Source: Edaphochlamys debaryana (lineage: Eukaryota > Chlorophyta > Chlorophyceae > Chlamydomonadales). From it: a stretch of DNA of 64,000 nt. Within the stretch, counting starts at the first letter, position 1; each line of letters starts with the position of its first letter. The translations under genes were made by a program, and so were the position numbers. Location: NCBI GenBank assembly GCA_016858145.1, contig JAEHOE010000042.1, forward strand, positions 186,001 through 250,000, written 5' to 3'. The notes beneath the pieces were generated by a model that searched no databases, was not told where the DNA came from, and was given only the letters and a program-made list of their open reading frames with translations. This document shows positions 13,101 to 23,931 of the stretch, in pieces.

Positions 13101-16056
13101 AGGACGGGGGGAGGGACGTGGGGGACGCAGAGGCCTTCTTCCTATTCGAGGAGGCGGCCAGGTAAGGTCCACCGGGGGGGGGGGCAGGTGTGGAGAGTGA
13201 AAGGGCATTCTCGGGCATCCTCCCTTGGTGGACAAAAGGACGCCGATGCGATCCCGAGTGGAACGAAGGAACGAAGAGGAAAAGTGCGGCACTCCCCCGA
13301 CCTCAGCTTCTCTCCCCAACCGCCACCGCCCCGCTCCCTCGCCTCCACCCCCCACCCCCGACCCCAGCCCCCACCCCACCACCTCCCCACACCCACACCC
13401 CACCCCAGGGCCATGGTCCTGGCGCTCCTGAGGGACCCCGACGTCGCCGCCCGCATGTCGGCGGCGCCGCTGGCGCTGCTGCAGGTCCGGAAGGGGCATT
13501 CAATACATCCATTACATAATTAAATACATCTAATACAGAGGCTGGGCTCTAGTACATGATCTATTACATCTAATACAGAGGCTGGGGTCGGTCGGCACTT
13601 TGCACCGCTGGCGCTAATGCAGGTGCTGAAAGGGCCGCGGGTGTAGAGCGGGGTCGGCAGCGGCAACAGGGCCCGAGGCTTGTGTCGGCCGGCAGTCCTC
13701 TGGGGAGACGCGGGTAGAGGGGGCGGATGACTAAGGCTCGGGTGTCGGCTGTCGAGGTGGAGGGGCGAAGCCTCGAGCAGGTGCAGGGGCGTGACGGCCC
13801 CCCCCCTCCCCACGCACCCTGTACCGCAGGCCACATCTGCCGTACAGGCCGTGATCGCGCCGCCACCGGGCGCCCTGCAAGCCAAGCCGCAGCCGCCGGC
13901 CCGCGGCAGCCCCGGCGGGCCCAAGGGCAGCCCCGGCGGCTCAAGAGGCGGCGCCGCCACGTCGGATGGCGGCGGTACGACCGGTCTCAATCCGCCGTAC
14001 TACCCGCCCAGCGGGGTAGTGCCGTACAGGTATGAGGCCCTCAGTTTGAGCGTTCCAAAATCGAGCGAAGGCCTGGCTTTCCAACCAATTAGAGACAACC
14101 CGCCGCTGATCGGGATGCCGTTGTGGCACCACGCCCCCCTGCTCAGAACCCCCCCGCCAACAGCTTGAGGCAAGCCCACCCTTATGGGTACTGATAGTAA
14201 CGCCGTTATGAAGTTGTGTCCACATCCAGCTTGAAACCTTGTCTGTCGTACACCCCCCGCCCGTGCCCTGCAGGGGCATCACGCTGCTGGCCGCGCCCCT
14301 GTGCTACATGTACGACAATACGGCAGCCGCGTACCAGTTGTTCAGGGCCATGTACTGCAGGTGAGGCTGCGTCCTCGGGGCCGCGGGCTCCTAATCTAGG
14401 CGCGGAGCGCGGAAACCTGAACCACGTGTACGGCATGTACGGCATGTACGGCGTGGCCTCCCTTGTCGTAGCTCAGCGGCATCTTAAACCGGTCTGCGTC
14501 GTCGCCCATCCTTCCCAGCCCGCGCTCTCCCTCCCTGCGCTCGCCGTTGCCTCGCCTGCCTCCAGCCCTCTGCACCCCGCCCCCCGCTCCCGGCGGTCTC
14601 CCTCATTCCCCCGCCTTGCCCCCACCACGCGCATCCCGCACCACCCCCACCCCGCCCCGCAGGTACTGGTGCAAGCTCCACTCCCTGGCGCTGTGCCCCC
14701 CCGCCTCCCCCGCCCTCCCGGGGCTACTGCGCGTCTTCGAGGGCCTGCTGCAGGTGGGCGGGGAGGAACGGAGGAGTCGAAGGCAGGAGAGGGGCAGGGG
14801 TGGGAGCGGGGCGGGGGCAGGGAGAAGAAGAGGGGATAAGAGTCGCAGGCGGAGGGGCCGGCCACACCTTCGTCGCGCGTGTTTCCTGCCACCGCCAAAG
14901 TTCCTCCAACCTAACCCATCCAACCCGGGGAGCCGGTGGCTCTTGCACCTTCTCCACCATGGCTTCCTGTCACCACTACACTACCTCTCCCCCCTCTTGC
15001 CTCTCTTGCCCCTCCCTTCCCCCCTCCCCCTCAGGAGCTGGACGGCCCCCTGGCCGCGCACCTGAGCCGCCTGGGCCTGGCCCCCGCGGCCCTGGCGCTG
15101 CCCTGGCTGCAGAGCGCCTTTGCGGGGGCACTGCCGGTGCAGGAGGTGGGTGGGGCGGTGAGGGGCGTAGGGCGTGGGGGCAGGGGGGAATAGGTCGGGG
15201 TCGAGGCTTGGACCCTGGACCGCTTCGGGGGGGCACTGCCAGTGCAGGAGATGGGTTGTTGCGAGTCGGGCTTGGGGAGGCGTGGACGTTTCCGGGGGAG
15301 GGTGGGAGCAGTAAGGAAAGGCCGGGGGCCGAGGGGGAGGCGCGTTTGAGTGGGGAGGCGGGGGCGGGCACATTGGGTTCGGCGGGCGGCGAGGGCGGGG
15401 GCTGGGGCTCGTGGAGGCCGTTGGGCGAAAGGCCGATCCAAAGGGCGGGTCCCAGTACCTGCACCGCCCCAACCGCCAACTGTCAACCCCCAACCGCCAA
15501 CTCCCAACCGCCAACTGCCGCCAGGTGCTGCTGCTGTGGGACCGCGTGGTGGGGCTCGACTCGCTGCTGCCCCTGCCCGTGCTGGCGGCCGCCATCCTGT
15601 GCTTCAGGTGTGTGTTAAGGATGCGTAGGGTTGGCGCGTGATAAGTATTAGTGCAGTCGTGAGCAGACAGGCCGCGACAGTGTGTGTGTGCGGGGTGGAG
15701 TGAGGGCGTACTGAGCGCGTAATGAGGCACGCGCGTGGCGCACACCCAAGCGGGCTAGCAAGAAGCCGTGCGCTGTACTGGGCGGGGCGCCGGGAGGGCG
15801 CGTTGAGGGCTTGATCTTCCCGGTCTCCGCCCCCGCCTCTTCCCCAACCCTTCCCCGCCCCCTCCCCTGTCCCCGCCCCCTCCCCTATCCCCCCCCCCTC
15901 ACCCTCACCCTTCCCCCCTCCAGGCGCCACGTGCTCCTGTGCTGCGGCACCGCCGCCGAGGCCCTGGCGGCGCTGGCGGACGTGAGCCAGCTGCGGGCGG
16001 TGCCGCTGCTGCAGGCGGTGCTGTTCCCGGGCAGCCCGGGGCAGGGGCAGGGCTAG
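10129..16056 (+). CDS. TBC1D19-like TBC-domain protein
   Basis: TBC domains are usually GTPase-activating modules for Rab GTPases. Seventeen exons were inferred: 10129-10206, 10242-10310, 10389-10451, 10618-10695, 10875-10984, 11562-11713, 11876-12160, 12319-12363, 12612-12884, 13061-13161, 13409-13484, 13830-14029, 14274-14360, 14663-14753, 15035-15145, 15525-15607, 15924-16056, about 677 residues. The TBC region starts near FGVPHGLRAAVWEAALGL (exon 9) and runs through PYYPPSGVVPYRG, LAAPLCYMYDN, YQLFRAMYCRYWCKLHSL, VLLLWDRVVGLDSL and ADVSQLRAVPLLQAVLF. This order and spacing match the TBC1D19 subfamily rather than catalytic TBCs. No IxxDxxR arginine finger or YCQGM glutamine finger is visible, so GAP activity is doubtful. 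Phase breaks once between exons 5 and 6; removing one C from the eight-C run 11602-11609 would restore it. Three introns appear to use GC donors. Exons 1-5 and the start are the least certain part. Confidence 0.85.
13464..13640 (+). repeat. Intron-internal duplication of the exon 11 donor junction
   Basis: The exon end ccgctggcgctgctgcag plus the start of the intron (13468-13497) recurs as a near copy at 13605-13634. Between them, a 21-bp word acatctaatacagaggctgg is also directly repeated (about 13525 and 13566). Confidence 0.75.
14429..14456. repeat. Short GTACGGCAT triplet repeat
   Basis: gtacggcatgtacggcatgt followed by acggcg: three 9-bp units inside a TBC-gene intron. Confidence 0.8.
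15123..15258 (+). repeat. Duplicated donor junction after TBC exon 15
   Basis: The segment gggggcactgccggtgcagg spanning the end of exon 15 (15124-15155) is repeated at about 15227-15258 with few changes, inside the intron. Confidence 0.75.
15467..15523. repeat. CCAACCG/CCAACTG minisatellite before a TBC-gene acceptor
   Basis: Seven-bp units caaccgc/caactgt repeat up to the acceptor of TBC exon 16 and take the place of the usual C/T tract. The same word is arrayed at 22146-22199. Confidence 0.7.
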
Positions 16057-16199
16057 GGTGTATGGGCTGGGGGCGGAGGCCGTGGGTGCTGAGCCCCAGG
16101 GCGTGGGGCGGAGTGCGGGCATGCGTGAGCAGGGGCAGGAGCGCCGCTGCTGCAGGCGGTGCTGTTGACGGGCAAGCCCGCAGCAGGGGCAGGGCTAGG
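16000..16199 (+). repeat. Terminal coding segment of the TBC gene duplicated into its 3' region
   Basis: The last ~57 bp of the coding region, from gccgctgctgcaggcggtgc to the stop at 16056, is repeated at 16142-16198 with a handful of changes, including the end gcaggggcagggctag. The second copy is downstream of the stop and is presumably untranslated. Confidence 0.85.
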
Positions 16200-17515
16200 G
16201 GCAGGACGTTGCCGTAAGAGGTTCGGTTTGGGCCTTATCGTTAAGGACAAGATGTTCGGTGTGGTCCGGTCTGGGGCGCACCAAATGGTTTGGGGTGCAC
16301 CAAGTAAAGAGGAAGGCGTTTTCCGGAAGAGGAGATCTCATTTTTGGGCTGAGCCCCCGCCGTCAGGCTCTTCGGGCGGCGAAGCCCCTCGGGATTACCC
16401 CGTGTTGGCGTGCGTGCGTGCGTGCGTGCCTGTGTCACACATAAACATGCGATTCACGCCTGGCCCACGGTTACCACGGGGTATGGGTCGCGTGGCAGAT
16501 GGGTGAGGGGCTCAGCCCTTTTTCGCCCCCATGGGGGCGCCCAGCGCTTGTCATGACCGCCTGGATCAGTGGGGAGTAGGCTAGGATACGGTACATGCTC
16601 GGACACGTCACGGGAATGCACGGAATGCGTGCATGCCGGTTCTTGTGTGTGCGCATCCGTCAAGGACTGAGTCCGTGCAGAGTAGGGGTTTGATGTCGTG
16701 CGTCACAGGGCCCAGGCGATAAGGACTCATGGCCCTAGCATCTAGGAGCCATTTGAACTGTTGTCAAGTCAGGTTTGCATGAGCCGCTCGGGGTCGGAGT
16801 TCGGGCGGGCGGGGTGCGGCGGGTACGAGCCAGGGCAAGCTGCAGTGAGTTGCTGAGAGCAGCGAGGTCTGCGGGTGCCAAGTAGCAGGCAAACGGCTCG
16901 GGCCGCAGGAACAGCTTTTGTGAGCTGTGGACCCTCCATTCCTGGCTTGCTCGAGCGTGCAAAAATCAGTCTCCTGTCGAGGGTCGATCCTCAACCCGCT
17001 TTAGACCCTCAGCCGTGACAACATGCCCAACACGCAGCCATAAAGCCCCTTCCAAGGCCGCCTTGAACCCCTCAGCATCAACTGTTGACATGAATGGCAC
17101 GCAACGCCGGACCTAGGCCTAGATCACTAGTGAGTGCCTGCCCTTGCACCCCATCCATTGCTGCGCCTGTCTCAGACCTCACAACGAGATGGCCCCCACG
17201 TGCCCTGCATGCAACTCCTGCACGTCAGCGTCATTGGCGACCACGTGATCTCTGCTCACAAATACTCTTCCCGGGTGTCTTTGTCCCCATGACCAAATCC
17301 CGTACCACCCAGTTCCGCCACCAAGTCCCCACCATACACCCCGTTGCTCTTCCAAGCATACCTAGTACTGCCCCCAGGAGCAATCCATGGCCCGAACTGA
17401 GTGTGTGTGGCTGCAAGCAACCTGTCAACCAGCCCGCAACCCTGAGCCGTCTTTCCATAAACCCGCCCCCTAAGGTCACGATCATGAGTACAACCAAGTC
17501 CCGAAGCTACGTTAG
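16057..17515. other. Convergent intergenic region with dispersed repeat fragments
   Basis: It lies between the stop of the TBC gene (+) and the stop of the ankyrin gene (-), so both 3' untranslated regions are here. It holds the duplicated TBC coding tail, a short duplication (ggtttggggtgcaccaagt near 16290) and an element at 16346-16376 that recurs at 38.2-38.4 kb. No coding signal was supported. Confidence 0.6.
16346..16560. repeat. Dispersed repeat fragment (copy A of the 'gccgtcaggctc' family)
   Basis: The core gggctgagcccccgccgtca (16346-16365), continuing as ggctcttcggg, recurs near 38248-38275 and 38405-38440. A following stretch around 16470-16520, with tatgggtcgcgtggcagat and ggggctcagccc, also resembles 38360-38410. 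This suggests a degraded repeated element; no terminal repeats or coding part was recognised. Confidence 0.6.
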
Positions 17516-19484
17516 TCACCCACTTAAAAAACTGCAGGCCGCCACAGGGCGCCGCTTTCCCGGGTTCTCTCCCGTGGCCACCCGTTGCCTCAACGGCCAT
17601 GCATCGCCATCTTCTGAAGCCACGGGCGTGCACGCCTCCGACTCCGAATCCGTCAGGTCCTCTTCGGACTCATCCGAAGAGTCTGGGCCCAGGCCCAGTT
17701 CCAGGGAGTCCGATCCCGCCGCGGCCTTCGGCACGAGCGCCTCCAGACTGGCTGCCGGGGCCCCCGCCTCCAGCGCCCGTGCAAGCTCCGGCTGCTCCTG
17801 CGCCCACCCGGCCATGGGCACTCCCTGGGCGTGCAGCAGCGGCAGGAGCGCCCACTCGCGTTGCTCCAGGGCCCGGGCGTAGGGGGAGCCGTCCGTCTGG
17901 AAGGGAGCAGGAGCACAAGAGCAGCGGGCGGGGATGAGCACACCGTCGGCCGCACCCAGGATTGGTAGGAGGTTGAGATGGGCCGTGCATCGCGCGGGCT
18001 GTGGGCAACGGTCCCAGCTTGCGGCCAGCCCCAAAGCGTTCACACTAGGTCGACGCAGTGAGCTCAACATCCGCATGGCCTGCACTCACCGGCAGCGGGC
18101 AGCCCAGCTCGGCCAGCACCTCCACCGCAGCCTGGCACCCCGACTCCACGGCCCCCGACCACGCCGCCTCCTGCCCCAAGACGCCGCCGCCATGGCTGTG
18201 CACCCAGCGGATGGCCTCCACGCTGCCGGACCTCGCCGCCCAGGTCAGCGGGCCGGGCGTCTGGGCGCAGGCCGCGTCCCAGTCCGAGCGGAAAGCTTCA
18301 AACACCCACGCCAGCACCTCCACTCGGCCCCCTCTAGCGGCCGCTCCGAGGATGGCCGCCTTATTGATTGCAGCCGCCAGGGGCGAGGCTGCGAGCAACT
18401 GCAGAACCGCCAGGTGGCCCTCCTCTGCTGCCATGGCGGCAGCTGCTGGCAACATCCTGCTGGAGAAGTCGGGCTGCGGTGGGACTTGCGCCGCCTCCGC
18501 CAGGAGCCACTCCAGGGCGGCGACGTGGCCGGCCTGGACGAAGGGGCCCATGACGAATACCGCCCCGCCCCCCAGCACGCAGCCCTTGGCCTTGAGCCAG
18601 GCAAAGCGCTCGACCGCCGCGGCCCCGGCCTCAGTCGGCAGGGCTCTCGGGCCGCTGTAGTCGCAGACCGAGGGATCGAAACCCTGCGTGATCAGCCACT
18701 CGGCCTTGGCCCGCCAGTCGGGCGTCGGCGACCCGAGCGCGGCAGCGATCGTCGAGCCGAGCGGGTTCTCGTCCCAGTCTGCCCCATCCCACACCTCGGG
18801 GCCGCCAGAGAGCTGGCACACGCGCTGTGCGGTCGCGAGGTTGCAGCCATAAAGCACAGCCAGGAAGAGTTCCAGGCTCGTCTCCTCATCGACATCACCG
18901 AGGGCATTGTCCCCCGCTTGCGCCAGCAAACTCTCCATGACGCTCACGTGCCCGTGCTTTGCTGCCGCGCTCGCCCAGTGAAGGACGAGCCCGCCGTTGC
19001 GAAGGTGAGGCTGTTGCTCGAAAATGAGGTCACAGATGATCTGCTGACCCCTGCCGGCGGCGACGAGGATGACGTCCCACCAGTCCACACGCCCGGTCAG
19101 GCGGCCCGGCTCAGCCAGCCAACAGAGGGTGTCCTGAGCACCCGCTGCGGCAGCGGCCTTGAGGTGCTCCTCACTGGGCGGGAGGGCCGTGGCTGCCAGC
19201 GCCACCTCCAGGTTAAGCACGATGTTGCTCGCTGCCGTCAGGCAAACGAGGTGACGCCGCTGCATCCGCGTGAGGCTCCTGCAGGCGCCAGGCTGCATCC
19301 AGTGCTCCTCGAACGCCCAGACAGGGACCGGCTGCGAGAGCTTAATGGTCGTCTGCTTCTTGAGCGCATCGCAGCTGGCCTTGCTGACAAGCCTCAGGCA
19401 CGCTGCCTCGTTATTACTGAAGTTGGAGGCGATCACCTCGATAATGCCTGGCAGCCAGAAAGAGCAGCCGTGGTCAAGCTGCAT
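17516..19484 (-). CDS. Ankyrin-repeat protein with F-box-like N-terminus and acidic tail
   Basis: Two exons on the minus strand, 19484-18090 and 17896-17516, joined in phase 0 by a normal GT-AG intron, give 591 residues. The N-terminus LPGIIEVIASNFSNNEAACL resembles the F-box-like start common to large chlorophyte families of degenerate ankyrin proteins. The middle has at least six loose ankyrin-like helical pairs, such as HWASAAAKHGHVSVMESLL, GPFVQAGHVAALEWLLAEA, AAEEGHLAVLQLLA, TWAARSGSVEAIRWVHSHGG and GAVESGCQAAVEVLAELGC. The C-terminus after about residue 525 is acidic and Ser-rich (DSSDESEEDLTDSESE) and probably disordered. Ankyrin repeats bind proteins; the partner cannot be inferred. 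The gene is convergent with the TBC gene and tail-to-head with the FNT gene upstream of it. The start is the first in-frame Met of the long exon. Confidence 0.85.
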
Positions 19485-20645
19485 CTCGGTGCATCTCGGT
19501 GCAGTAATGCTGCAGCGTCCTCTTCTACATGAAGCAGGGCTCCTTGAGCCTTGTCACGGTAGGTATTACGCCCCGGCCAGGAGTTGGCAAGTGCGGATGC
19601 GCTGCAAGCCGAGCATGCCCCCGAGTTTAGGAGTACGGCTGCGAGTACTTCTTGGCATGTGCGGAGGGAGTTGAGGGACGGCCGGTGGAAGGGCCGGGGC
19701 GGATGATGGTGGTCCATGCAATGCGGAGCTGTCTTGCGGCTCTACCCCACCTCCCCAGCCGAGCCGGACTGCGCTGCACGGCCCCTGCGAGCACAGAATC
19801 CCCAGCCGAGTGTGTGGAGTGCGCGGAGGTGTGCGGAGGTGTGCGGTGACACCTGAGGGATCTGAGGGATGAGGTAAAAGGTGGCCGCACGCCACCCTCC
19901 ACTTACCCCCCGGCTGCCCGTCTAGCCCATACTTGCTTATCAACACAAAAGCTACGCGTTCGCATACCATGATACGCTAGGTTATCAAAGGATGATCGCC
20001 CCACAGCGACAGCTTATGCGGGCTGAACCCCCATACAAGCAGATCCCCCAAACATCCGCCTCACAACCCGCACGTTCTCCAACCGCAATCCTCTCCAGCC
20101 CCCAACGGGCGTTATAATTGTAGCAGAGCTTGGTGTCTCATCATCTCTCCTTATGACAAGCTCTGTAGAGATTCCTCCTTGCCTCAATAGTACCTCCCTC
20201 AGAGCGTGGGCACGCGCCTTCCATTATATGACGCCCAGCATCCGAGGAACCAGCTGCTCCATCGCTGCGGCATATGCCCGTTATTAATCCCAGCTCTTCC
20301 TCGACCCAAGTACCAAACAGTACTCAACTCCTCATTACGGCCCCCGCAGTGCAAAGCCAAGGCCAGACGGCCAGTCATAGTTGGCCCTCCGCTTTGGCGA
20401 CGCCGTATCTGCACCCGCACCAGAGGTCGTACCATCGCCGCCGCTCCATGCTCGATAGCCGAGGCTTCTGCACCTTTATGCTGTTGGGTCCACATCTAAC
20501 CTTTCAGTGCAAGCTCCCAGGCACGAAAGTGTTGGTTAAATCCCTAGCTCTCACGACCCACGCCTCAGCACATGTGTCGGTATCTAGGGGTAGTTCCCCC
20601 ACCTTACTCCACCTCCTCAAAAGCACGCCGCATGCGGCCACCGGC
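19485..20645. other. Intergenic region between ankyrin and FNT genes
   Basis: Upstream region of the ankyrin gene and 3' region of the FNT gene. Near 19484-19502 the word catctcggtg is tandemly doubled, and near 19820-19845 ggaggtgtgc repeats. It is less GC-rich than the genes. No conserved coding frame or RNA gene was seen. Confidence 0.55.
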
Positions 20646-23600
20646 CTACAGGCTCTGCGAGGCCTTGCCGTAGCACAGCGCGTACAGCCCTGCCGTACAG
20701 ATGGCACCCGCGATGGTGTTCCCAATGGTGACCTGGCGGGGGTGGGGGTGGGGGTGGATGGATGACGCGAGGGGTTGTCGAACGGCAAGCCGGGGCCGGG
20801 GCCAGGCCGGGCAAGGGTGCCCTGCAGCACGCAACCAGCAGCCGGCAGACACGCACGCAGCTCCGCGCTGCGAAAACCCCAGCCCACGTGCCCCCAGCAC
20901 CCCGCTACAACCGCCGTCGCCGAAACACAGTCTTGAACCCCTGTCCGCTGCCCTTCTCTCCCGGCGTCTCTCCCGCCACCCACCGGGATGAGGTTGTTGA
21001 CCAGGAAGGCGCCCGCGCTGACGGGCGCCCCCAGCGCGATGCCCATGGGGATGACGAACATGTTTGCGACCGAGTGCTCCAGGCCCACGGTGACGAAGGC
21101 CGTGATGGGCAGCCACAGGCCCATGAGCTTGCCCTGACAGGGGGGAGGAGGAGGGGATGGGTTAGGGGGGTAGAGGGTTGGGGGTGAAATGGTACTGGGG
21201 GGGAGGCCCATGAGCTTGCCCTGACAGGGGTGGTGGTTAGGCGGTTAGAGGGTTTGGGGGGGTAGGGGGTAGGGGTTTGCTTGGACTGAGGTGTGGTCTG
21301 GGCAGTTCTGCCTCCGGCCTCTGATGAGGTGTGGTCTGGGCACACCAAGTCGCCAGGTCCAAGTCAGCAGGTCCACACAACCCATACAAGCTACTTCTGC
21401 CTGCGGTCCCTCACGCCTGCGGTCCCTCACGCCAAGCCTGCTTTCAGCGGTACCCATCCAGCCCTCCAGCCCCCCAGCCCACGCTGACGCGCATCAGCCC
21501 GCAGCCTAGGCCCCGCCCCCCGCCCCACCGGCAGCGTGCTGGCGGCCGAGGCCATCCACACCGCCAGGCACACGAGCCAGTTGCAGAGGATGGAGCGAAT
21601 CAGGACCTGGGGGTGGGGGGTGGGGGGTGGGGTGGGGAGGGCCCGTTAGGCCGGAATCGAGCCTGGGGATAGGGCGAGACGCGGGAAGCGGGGAGGGGGA
21701 AGCGGGGAAGGCAGCAGCAGCAGCAGCCTTGCGTCCTCATCCTCAGCAGCAGCACCGCTGGCTACAAACGACCACCGCGGTGCCGCCAACGCCCAACCCA
21801 TCAGCCGCTCTCTGCCAGAAGCCCCAGGCCCCCGCGCCGCCCCTCCGCCCGGTCCGCACTCTGCCCCTCTGCCCCCTGCCCCCTTCCTCCGCCCCGCCCA
21901 GTCCTTCCCCCGCTGTCACCCCGCCCCCTCCCGTACCTTGTCCAGCGGCAGGCTTGTCTTGGCCACCGCCAGGTTCTGCGTTGCGAATATCGAAGGGGTG
22001 GGTTTATTTAGGGCGTGTTTTCGGCATTTTTGCAGAGGCACTTAGCTATTTGGCATTATGGGGGTTGTTGGCAAGGCGGCCGCCCCTTATCCCAGCTTGA
22101 CCCGGCAGCACCCTGACGCCCGCTGCCAGCCCCTCCCGCCGCCACGGGGCAACTGTCAACCGCCAACTGCCAACCGCCAACTGCCAACTGCCAACCACCT
22201 GCAGCACGGTGTTTCCCGCCATGATGCCCGTTGCGTTGATGGCCCACACCATGAAGAGGCACCCCACCAGGTTGCCTGAGGGGGAGGGGGGGAGGGGGAG
22301 AGGGTAACGGGGGACAGGCCGAAGGGGGACACATGCGTAGTAGGTGTGGATGGAGTTCGTCCGTCCCCCCAAACCTCTCAACTCCAGCCTGCCTTCTGTA
22401 CTCCCTAACACGCCCCCTCCCCTCACCCCCAGGGGTGCCCACCCGTGTACACCACGAGCCAGCCCTACCCTTCCCCCTAGTTTTCCCCTCCCCAGCCGGG
22501 TGCCCACCCGTGTACACCACCAGCCAGCGGTTTAGCACGCGGCCCCAATCGATATAGCCCTCGTACACCGCAGCGGGCAGCATGGCGCTGGGGGGGGGCA
22601 TGGAGGGGGGTGGGGTGAGTGGGATGCGTGTAAAAGGACCGGTGCAGAGCGGGCCTTGGGGGTGAGGAAGAATGACGGATGGTGAGGCACATAGATTCTA
22701 GACAAGGGGCATTTGGGATGGGTCTGCAGTGGGTTGCAGGGGGGGATGGGCGTTGGGTGGAGGCTGTCAGGAGGTGTACGAGCACGGCCTGAGCTGGATG
22801 AGTGTCAGGTCTGCTGCCCTTCCCCCCCCCCCCCACACGCGCCCTCACGTGTTGCCCGTGTACAGCTCCGCCCCGCAGATGATGATGAGGCTCAGGCCCA
22901 GGGGGAACACGCTCGCGGCCACCAGTTTGGCCAGGCCGGGGTTGGTGGACAGGAGGCCTGGGGGGGGGGGAGGAGCCGTGGTGGTGGTGGGGAGAGGGTT
23001 TAAGGGTGGGGGTCTTGGTACTGTGGGGGTGGAGGGCGGTGCCGGCGGGCTTGCTTGCTGGACTGCTTCGAGGGGTCCCCAGCCCTGATGTGTGAGCTCT
23101 GGCAAGGAGACCAGGACTGGGCTGTGTGGGCTCGGACAAGGGGAACCGAGCTGGGCCCTCTGGCATTGCGGGGCCCAGTTCCGTATAGGCAGGACCCAAG
23201 CTGGGCCCGCATGGGCCCAGGGGCTGGGCCCGGCCCCACCTGGCACGCTGTTGAGCAGTGTGAAGGACAGCAGCGCTCCGAAACCAATGTACACTCCCGC
23301 CAGAAAGGCCATCACAAAACTCTGCGGCGGCGATTGTTTTGGAACCGTAGCTTCAGTCCATGATACTTGAGTCGGGCGCAGCGGGGGTCGAAAAACTAGC
23401 ACGTCCGGACTGGAGGGGAAATTTACGGCAGATGTGGGGGGCAGCGGGGATCATCAGCACGACCTGCTCACCCTGCCGATGGACAGCTCGGCCTTCTCCG
23501 CTCCCTTCTTGGCGTTGCCTAGGTAGATAGCGGCCGGCGCGAGGAGCGCAGGGATGGGCGCTGGAGCAGGGGCTGGGGCTGGGGTCGGAAGAGGCATTGC

Positions 23601-23931
23601 CACGGCGGCAGCGCCGGCGGGGGCGGGGACGGGGGGTGCCGCTGCGAGGGCAGGCGCGCGGGAAAGAAGGGCGGGGCAGGAGTCTGGACGACGACTCGCG
23701 CTTCGCGCGAGCGCAATTGTACCGTGTCAAGAGCACAAGTTGCCTACCTGAGGTGCCGTTCCCGGGCACCGCGTTCACGCAGCGCAGCGGGCGGCGCACG
23801 GATGCGACCGGCAGCGTTGCCCAAGCTCGCGAAGCCATCGCGACTCCCACGCGCGGCCTCGAGATGCAGGCTGGCAGAGAGCGACCCTGGGTCGCTGCGG
23901 TTCGCGAGGTTGACTCGGTGGCGCGAAGCAT
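20646..23931 (-). CDS. Formate/nitrite transporter (FNT/NAR1) family anion channel, probably plastid-targeted
   Basis: FNT proteins are six-helix pentameric channels for small monovalent anions (nitrite, formate; the algal NAR1 group also includes bicarbonate-related LCIA). Ten exons on the minus strand, all in phase: 23931-23748, 23641-23472, 23321-23240, 22957-22849, 22587-22508, 22275-22199, 21975-21937, 21606-21529, 21133-20984, 20732-20646, giving 351 residues, typical of NAR1. Residues 1-60 are Arg/Ser/Ala-rich with almost no acids, like a chloroplast transit peptide, then a Pro/Ala linker. Family signatures are AKKGAEKAELS, AGVYIGFGALLSF, ICGAELYTGNT, LVGCLFMVWAINATGIMAG and VTVGLEHSVANMFVIPMGI, then NNLIPVTIGNTIAGA. 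It is not next to nitrate-assimilation genes here, so the NAR1 subtype and substrate are left open. Targeting is inference from composition. Confidence 0.95.
21118..21235 (-). repeat. Duplicated acceptor junction in the FNT gene
   Basis: The start of exon 9 with its acceptor (plus strand aggcccatgagcttgccctg, 21117-21136, followed by acagggg) is repeated at about 21204-21230. This puts a second complete acceptor plus 16 exon bases inside the preceding intron. Confidence 0.85.
22146..22199. repeat. Short CCAACTG/CCAACCG minisatellite at an exon edge
   Basis: Six or so 7-bp units of the form caacYgc (aactgtcaaccgccaactgc and on) abut the donor of FNT exon 6. A nearly identical array lies at 15467-15520, just before a TBC-gene acceptor, on the opposite sense relative to transcription. 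Confidence 0.7.
22432..22533 (-). repeat. Duplicated donor junction in the FNT gene
   Basis: The end of exon 5 plus its donor (plus strand gggtgcccacccgtgtacac, continuing cac-agccagc, 22499-22530) is repeated at 22434-22465, about 65 bp further into the intron. Both copies keep an intact donor, so two donors with the same flank compete. Confidence 0.85.

Noticed and set aside
22845..23402. A separate 185-codon protein on the minus strand
   Set aside because: It is two FNT exons read through their intron; the split model gives a complete FNT protein.
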